A stretch of 64,000 nucleotides of DNA from Favolaschia claudopus. Lineage: Eukaryota; Basidiomycota; Agaricomycetes; Agaricales; Mycenaceae. Location: positions 806,001 through 870,000 of the forward strand of contig JAWWNJ010000008.1 in NCBI GenBank assembly GCA_037176885.1, given 5' to 3'. The translations under genes and the position numbers were made by a program. Positions 58,633-64,000 of the stretch are shown here, piece by piece (the first letter of the stretch is position 1; each line of letters begins with the position of its first letter). The notes below the pieces were generated by a model. It did no database searches. It worked only from the letters and a program-made list of their open reading frames with translations, and had not been told where the DNA came from.

Positions 58633-59421
58633 TCAAGCAGCGGCAGCCACGGACCCGTCGAGAAGCCAGGGCATCTCATCCGACGATGCATTGTGGTCCT
58701 CGTCTTCCTCGTCTCCAGCTCCAGCACCTTCATCCAATACATCCCACCCATGAGCCGCACCAGAGGGGTACCACACCCCCGCACCCACCGCAGCTGCAGA
58801 TGTAGAAGCAACATCCTCGGCCTCATACACATCCATCAAAGGCGGCGTCTTCCTCCTCGCCTCCAGACTCCGATTCCAGTACACATGGTACGCCGGACTC
58901 CTTGCACAGGCTCTATAAAAGCTGATCGGCGGGAGGTTCGAGAGAATGCGCTCGAGGTGGCGGTCTATTCGTTCCGGCAAAGATGTTCTGTTAGCGATGG
59001 ATGCATAGTAAGTAGAAGAGGATTGATGTGTCTCACCATAGGCTTCGCTTTCGACCTCATCATCGTTGCGGGAGTAGGGTTTGTAGGGATTCGGTGGGGG
59101 TGCGATGAAATCGAGGGGTTCTGGGAGCCATACGCTGATGGCTGGAAGGGCCCTACGCGCCGGCTGCTCGGGAAAGGTGGATGACGTAGAAGCGAGTGGC
59201 ACCGGTTTTTCCGTAGACGATTCGTCTTGTGCTTGCTCCACCGAAATTGCATCCTCTGTGGGCATTGGATTCAAGAGGTGATGGACACTCATGACGCCGC
59301 GTTTCCTCGGTTGCTCCGGCCCCAGGGATGCGAGCCAATTTTCGAGTGAGGGTGTTTCGTCGGTCGGATTCATCAAACGCTCCATCCCTCGCGGGAGGCG
59401 GCAGGAAGGGGCGTCTGACAT
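58633..59421 (-). CDS. Orphan protein MSDPPSC family, right copy
   Basis: Starts MSDAPSCRLPRGMERLMNPT at 59421, and keeps TPSLENWLASLG, RGVMSVHHLLNP, ERIDRHLERILSNLPPISFY and RSLEARRKTPPLMDV. Where the left copy has an intron acceptor TTTGACAG, this copy has TTTGCCGG (about 58972-58979), so that intron cannot end there. Retention keeps the frame open and adds 21 residues (through TYYASIANRTSLP). The C-terminus differs: an inserted stretch changes the frame to MPWLLDGSVAAAA. It carries the GCTCACGTGC promoter motif 322 bp upstream. Confidence 0.6.
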   Translation of the reverse strand: MSDAPSCRLPRGMERLMNPTDETPSLENWLASLGPEQPRKRGVMSVHHLLNPMPTEDAISVEQAQDESSTEKPVPLASTSSTFPEQPARRALPAISVWLPEPLDFIAPPPNPYKPYSRNDDEVESEAYGETHQSSSTYYASIANRTSLPERIDRHLERILSNLPPISFYRACARSPAYHVYWNRSLEARRKTPPLMDVYEAEDVASTSAAAVGAGVWYPSGAAHGWDVLDEGAGAGDEEDEDHNASSDEMPWLLDGSVAAAA

Positions 59422-59742
59422 TGTATATGAGGTAGACTGTGTTCGGGAGGTCAGTGGCACGAACTACGACGTCAAGGAGGGAGGGAGACTCACAGGTATG
59501 AAGGGTCGAAAAAAGCACTGGTACAGATTCCGAAACGTGAAGAAAGAGGGAGGAGACGCGAAGTGGCACACGCGTGTGAGACGACCACTGCGAGAATTGA
59601 GGGAGAGATAGGTTTTGGACTGAAGACGCGGTGAGCAGGAGAAGGTCGTTTCCTCTGAAAGGTAGCGCGTGGAGGGAGTGGGGAGGTAGACTTCGGATGA
59701 TGGTCGCGGTGGTCAGAAGGGTGAAGAGAAAACGAGGTGAAG

Positions 59743-59760
59743 GCACGTGAGCGCGCTTTG
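59743..59760 (-). promoter_or_regulatory. AAAGCGCGCTCACGTGC promoter motif
   Basis: Minus-strand CCAAAGCGCGCTCACGTGC facing the 59421 gene, 322 bp upstream of the ATG. It is the exact counterpart of 43723-43740. Confidence 0.55.
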
Positions 59761-60369
59761 GCCCGTTTGAAATTGACGACAACACTGGGCGCTTTGGCCA
59801 GCAGGTTGCCGTGTTTTACTCATACGTGAGCGTCGTCGGGGGGCCACAGCGCAGCCCATCAAACTAGTTTTTCGGATACGGCGGCATGATACGTGTTTCT
59901 GAATTGCGATTCAATGTCAAAGCATGAAATGGAGAGGAGAAACCGTACATGTGAGTGTTCTCGCAGAGCTGGGCTTGTGCGCGGTGATGACGGACTGCTT
60001 TGATAGGAATTTCGAGCGGAAAGGTTCTGCTAAAAGTGCACCAGCGCATGTCACAGCGATCCGTACAGGTCTTATCTCCAGCTCTACGTAAATTATTTAA
60101 TTAATGAGACGAAGCACTGGAAGAGGAAGAGGAGGACACGTACCTTTCGACGACTCTGTTGGAGGCTGGATTACACCCGATCTATATGCCTCAGACCATT
60201 TGGAGAGGCATGTACATTTGATGCTGCCGCCAATGGATGTCCATGATGGATTGCTTGCGTATATATTCGATGCTGCTGCCAACAGCTTTTCATGAGTTGC
60301 TGCTTCGACCGACGCACGGGGCGCAAGGGTGGTAATTAATCTGTGTAACCTGAGCTACAGCTGCACTTG

Positions 60370-60950
60370 AGTGAATTAGGTGATGAAGAGGCGATAGTGG
60401 TAGGGAGAGGGGGACGAGTACCATATATCCCAATGCTCTGGCATGAGCCGCGTAGAGTACCAATCGCCCAACATGCATAGAGAGCCGTCAGAGAAAGCGT
60501 GCGTAATCGAGCGGACAATTGAGGGTCTAGGAGGCCGGCCTGAAATATGTGAGGAGGGTGTCATATGACAGAGCGGACACATTTCGCCGCCAACTGGACA
60601 TTCCTTGCAGACTTTCTGCGTATACCGTGCTCATAGTATAGCCAGCGTGTCCGGATCGATGAGAAAACGCGCAATTGCACAAGCATGAAGGAGGCATCGA
60701 CTTCCTGACGACGCCCGAAAAGACCAGACGTTTGGTTTGATTGCGAGACTTTGCAGCCGAGGAAAATCGCAAGGCTTTGAGAAGAATACGCCGAGACTGC
60801 AACGAGGCGCTACCGCCACGCGTTGTCCTGAAAAACCGACACAGTTCCGAGCCTAGAGTCGGCTTAGACCAGGTGGAATCTATTGTCTGCGAGGGAACGC
60901 GGCTCCTCGTCATAGCCAGCAGCAGCATGAGAGTCTTGAACACGAGCCGC
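60370..60950 (-). pseudogene. Decayed ORF block, right copy
   Basis: Minus-strand frames RRILLKALRF (within 60527-60943) and MCPLCHMTPSSHISGRPPR to SLCMLGDWYSTRLMPEHWDI (60376-60582) correspond to 43100-43560 in the left arm. The two frames are different and no clear intron joins them. A Cys-x-x-Cys-His pair in the second frame could bind metal. Unassigned. Confidence 0.35.
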
Positions 60951-61696
60951 GAACGAATCCGGGTTCTGGTTGCGACGAAAGAGCTGGGTGAACCCGTTTT
61001 GGACCGAAATTTGATGGCATATCTTTTCTTCTCATCCTCTCACGCGCTCTGCTCCTGGCAGCCTGCAGCCCCTACATACGCTCTCGGGACATTAACGGAC
61101 GTTGGGACTGTCGATGCTCACCGCCAAATCTAAGCTACTGGTCGGACCAGTGCTTTTATCGAAACAACGTCTTTCAATTTCGCCTTCAAAACTCGAATTT
61201 CGACACTTCAAGTCTTCTGCGCAATATGAGCAAGTTCAGGCACCCGGCCTGAGAGCTTGAGGCCTCAATGATTTTATATCTGGTCATGGCCAATACGGCA
61301 ACGAAGAAAACGAAAGCTGATATGTCAAAATCACCTTCGATTCAGCTACATGGTCGCCGAGTCCGCGCCATATCGACTCAACCGCGCACACCGAGAAGCC
61401 CAAACATCGGCCGAGTCTCCCGAGCGCTTTTCAAATTGCATGCACTTTGTCTCGCGGAAGCGTTCTCCATGTCTCTCAGACCTCCCCTGTCTCAGGCTCT
61501 CTGCAGCGCATATATCTTTGAAAAGGCGTATACTACTAGACACAACATATCTTTCTCTCTTACTTCCAGCTGCCAGGCGCAGAGTGCATTCAAAGCTTTA
61601 CTTCCTTCGCAATTTCTGCTTGCCTACTTGCCTTGCTCTTCATCTGCTTTCGTCCTCTCCCATCCTTCTTCGCCCCTTCCTCTTCCTCATTTCGCA
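60951..61696. other. Outer end of right arm and promoter
   Basis: Homology to the left arm fades near 61090. Downstream is pyrimidine-rich promoter/leader sequence of the 61697 gene. An overlapping frame from 61268 is judged spurious. Confidence 0.4.
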
Positions 61697-62756
61697 ATGT
61701 TCGAGAACGTCCGTCTCTCCTCTTCCTACGCTTGGGTTGCCGAGTTGCCCAATAGCGACCGTTTGACTTTGGTAAGATCGTATGTCCCTAGTATCGATTG
61801 TCACTAACCTTCCACGCGCAGACTACCACTCGTAATAACCATGCAGGCGGCGCCACCGAAGCTCCTCGCATTTCACACAAACTCCTGTCCGATGTCTCAT
61901 TGCCTAATACCGACTGCTTAATCCTTGTAAGCTTACTACATGTCTCGCATCGACTCCCGCTAACGTTCGATCTTCAGACTACCACCCATAATGATAATAC
62001 TGACGGCACCGCCGTCAACGCCGTCCCCCGCCTCACACACAAGATTCTCTCTGAGCATGACACCTCGGTCACTCTCGCCGTCGGCCACTGTTCTCCAATC
62101 GGCCTCGGCCACCCCTCGACCTCCAGACGTCGACCTTCGTCGATCGAGTCAAAGAGCACCGCAGGACCTACCGCTTCTATCGGGCTCGGTCATCCTTCGA
62201 AACGCCGCGTCTCGTACATCGAGGCGGATACTACTGCATGCCCTAAACAAACAACTCCGACCAAGCGCACGCGGATTCAGTCCTCCACCGTCAAGCGCCG
62301 TACCAAGCGCTTCCCCCGTCGCGAGCTTTTCGACATCCCGGAAGACCACGAAGAAGCTGAGCACTTGCACGCCCCGGTGGCTGCGAGCGAATCCTCCTCT
62401 GGATCTACTTCTGGTTTTGCTGAGTAAGTCTTCACTGTCTCACCGTCAATGAAGAACCGCTTCTAACCTCTCTTTTCAGTCGCAGATGCGCCATCCCCAC
62501 ACTCCCCGCCTCTCCTCGCTGCGCGAACCCTCAATTCTCCGCCACATCTTCCAACATCACAGTCGCGGCGCTGGCGCCCCGCTCTTCATCGACAGGTCAA
62601 CCGCTAGCCGGCCCGACCCAAGTTCTCTCTCCGCGCCTCCTGTTCCCAGCGACCATGGCAGGCGCGCCTAATTTCCAGTCTCTCGATGGTGCTATGATGA
62701 ATATCGTTTCCGTTTCGGCGGAGGCCGCAGGGGAGGAGGACGGGGCGAAATGGTAG
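61697..62756 (+). CDS. Exon-duplicated orphan protein with in-frame TAG
   Basis: Function unknown. Exons are 61697-61771, 61822-61926, 61978-62423 and 62480-62756, with introns of 50, 51 and 56 nt and exact phases. Exons 2 and 3 both begin TTT(R/H)N and contain PR(I/L)(S/T)HK(L/I)LS. The two introns before them are also alike, so an exon-intron unit was duplicated in tandem. Exon 3 repeats IGLGHPS twice, then a basic stretch TPTKRTRIQSSTVKRRTKRF (nuclear-signal-like) and acidic DIPEDHEEAEH. The frame stops at TAG (62754-62756). It remains convincingly coding beyond: KLTQSDWEAMYVEDKSGRWR to VYFLAKRVRTLF, ending TGA at 62916-62918. So the TAG may be a recent mutation, an error or a read-through site. 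Confidence 0.6.
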
Positions 62757-63514
62757 GGGAGCCAGAGCGAGCTCGGGTACGGGGAGAGCGAGGGGGAGGG
62801 AAAGCTGACGCAGTCGGATTGGGAGGCGATGTATGTGGAGGACAAGTCGGGGAGGTGGAGGTACGAGATGGGCTGGAAGGTGTATTTTCTTGCGAAGCGT
62901 GTGCGGACGTTGTTTTGATTGGGCTTCGTTTTCTCTATTTCAACTTCTCTGCTTGGACCTTTTCTTTGTTTTCATCTCTCGCGGGCTCATGGACCTTTTA
63001 CTTACTTACTCGTATGGACTTCATTTTCTTTATCTTATAACTTTATCTTCAATTTCAATCAAGTGTACACTGGTCGCGTAGATAGAACAAAGGACAATAT
63101 TTGACGGCTTTTGCATTGCTACAGCCTGCACTGGTGAGACTTCGGTCTCGAATTCAGGTATGGCCGAAAACTTGAAGAGCAAGCGGAATTTCTCGGTCGA
63201 GATCAATTATCTCTTGTCTCTTGATTGCACCCCGACTGTATGCTTGGGATGCAGCTGCACCCGAAGGAAGCTTTAACGACCCCTCGATTTTCAGCCCCGG
63301 CCCGCACTCCTCGTACACTGCCGTTTGCCGATTGGCACTGGGCTTTTCGAGTCTGTGTCCTTGAAGTTCCGATCCTGCAGTGGTCTACACGTATGCGAGT
63401 TTTTTCAAGCATCTGCGCAGGAAGAATGGATTGCAACCCTGGAGATTTGAAACTATTCACAAGTTACATCATACTGCAAGCTATTCATTTGTCCTCCAAC
63501 ACTCCGAAAGCAAG
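62757..63514. other. 3' coding-like tail, then intergenic
   Basis: 62757-62918 continues the previous gene in frame after TAG. The rest has no supported gene; a plus frame at 63225-63551 is unassigned and overlaps the next gene. Confidence 0.4.
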
Positions 63515-64000
63515 TCATCGGCGGGAACTTGTAATACAAACCCGGACGTAGCCAGTATCGTCAGACTCTTTCCCCTGCTCCGCCCTGTCCTCCGCAACCT
63601 CGACTAGTACTCCGTCTTCGTCATTGCTGAGGCTGTTGTCTTCAAACCCAAAAGTGGGATCCGATAGTAGAGACTCTCGGAATTGCTCTCGAAATCTATC
63701 CCACTCCTCCTCCTCTGGAAACGCATTGTCACCAAGCTCCTGCACGGCCTGGGCCCAGCTACTATTTGGTATGATTTTGACCAAGGCGGGAGCTCCAGCG
63801 GTGTTCTGCCTACACGTGCAGAAAAAAGCTCGATGATCATGATGGAGGTCGGTGGTGGGGATATTCGGGACGTCAGAGTAGGTCTCTGCGCTTCCAGTGT
63901 GAGTGGGATCATTGCTGCCTCTGGAAGCTGCCGCAGCCGCGGTGGCATGGTCCAGCTCTCCGTCGTCGCTGAAGTCGTATTCGATTCGTTGATAGGTTGG
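63515..64000 (-). CDS. C-terminal part of an acidic orphan protein, partial
   Basis: Enters from beyond the right edge and stops at 63515. The frame reads DFSDDGELDHATAAAAASRG, RAFFCTCRQNTAGAPALVKI, SSWAQAVQELGDNAFPEEEE, FREQFRESLLSDPTFGFED and acidic LSNDEDGVLVEVAEDRAEQG. No domain recognised; the start lies outside the window. Confidence 0.5.
   Translation of the reverse strand, partial: PTYQRIEYDFSDDGELDHATAAAAASRGSNDPTHTGSAETYSDVPNIPTTDLHHDHRAFFCTCRQNTAGAPALVKIIPNSSWAQAVQELGDNAFPEEEEWDRFREQFRESLLSDPTFGFEDNSLSNDEDGVLVEVAEDRAEQGKESDDTGYVRVCITSSRR

Larger units (their letters stand above)
53455..61090 (-). repeat. Right arm of the inverted duplication
   Basis: Inverse of 42850-47430 but longer. 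Extra sequence absent from the left arm lies at about 55495-58410 (ferric-reductase-like gene) and about 59900-60365. Conversely the left arm has about 190 bp (45245-45440) not seen here. Divergence between arms (clear but many substitutions) shows the event is not recent. Confidence 0.85.

Noticed and set aside
42850..61090. Inverted arms as LTRs or terminal repeats of one giant transposon
   Set aside because: The arms contain host-type genes, and no transposase, integrase or target duplication was seen at the outer ends.
61268..61807. 179-codon frame overlapping the start of the 61697 gene
   Set aside because: Its last part lies across exon 1 and intron 1 of a better supported gene in another frame, and it has no domain.

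Overview
This looks like a stretch of a filamentous fungal nuclear genome, most likely a basidiomycete of the Agaricomycetes. Genes are split by many 45-63 nt introns with GTNNGN donors and CTNAY branch sites. The gene content also fits: F-box families, serine/proline-rich orphan proteins, an Ifi-6-16 family protein, paralogous MFS porters and a vacuolar-type M20 peptidase. No bacterial operon, RNA gene or CRISPR array was recognised. Exon structures were inferred by eye from frame and splice signals.

Layout. 1-984: tandem copies of an unknown gene, running off the left edge. 1138-3569: gamma-glutamyltransferase (minus). 4158-6594, 7144-9616 and 15414-17853: three paralogous MFS transporters (all minus). 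Between and beside them lie an F-box protein (10281-11584), an Ifi-6-16 protein (11852-12458) and a mosaic serine/proline-rich gene (13000-15028). 19611-20781: a small secreted-protein gene split by a 451-bp Mutator-like MITE with a 9-bp target duplication. 21353-22639: a second proline-rich gene whose 5' end is duplicated at 12.7-13.2 kb. 22.9-24.2 kb: decayed tandem duplication with a 15-bp minisatellite. 24687-28459: an intact F-box gene and a paralogue with a Trp-to-stop mutation. 31541-32907: a frameshifted F-box gene. 33501-35406: fatty-acid hydroxylase/sterol desaturase. 35737-42230: orphan genes, a phytanoyl-CoA-dioxygenase-like protein and a serine-rich paralogue of the 13-kb gene.

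42.8-61.1 kb is a large, imperfect inverted duplication. Each arm carries, outermost first, a decayed ORF block, an unknown regulatory-looking gene (44057-44980 and 58633-59421) and a class-C-beta-lactamase-type serine hydrolase (45459-47092 and 53850-55453). The roughly 6-kb spacer holds a DUF5071-like gene (47544-48446), a short orphan gene (49731-50202) and a carboxypeptidase S (50789-53379). The right arm alone carries about 2.9 kb with a ferric-reductase-like membrane flavoprotein (55600-57735). The right edge has an exon-duplicated gene with an in-frame TAG (61697-62756) and a partial minus-strand gene.

A directional promoter motif around GCTCACGTGC lies 317-326 bp upstream of the ATG of three genes in two families and also near a fourth. 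A related ACGCGATCACGTG element precedes two of the MFS genes. No dedicated biosynthetic cluster is evident. The most unusual features are the inverted-repeat locus and the shared promoter element.
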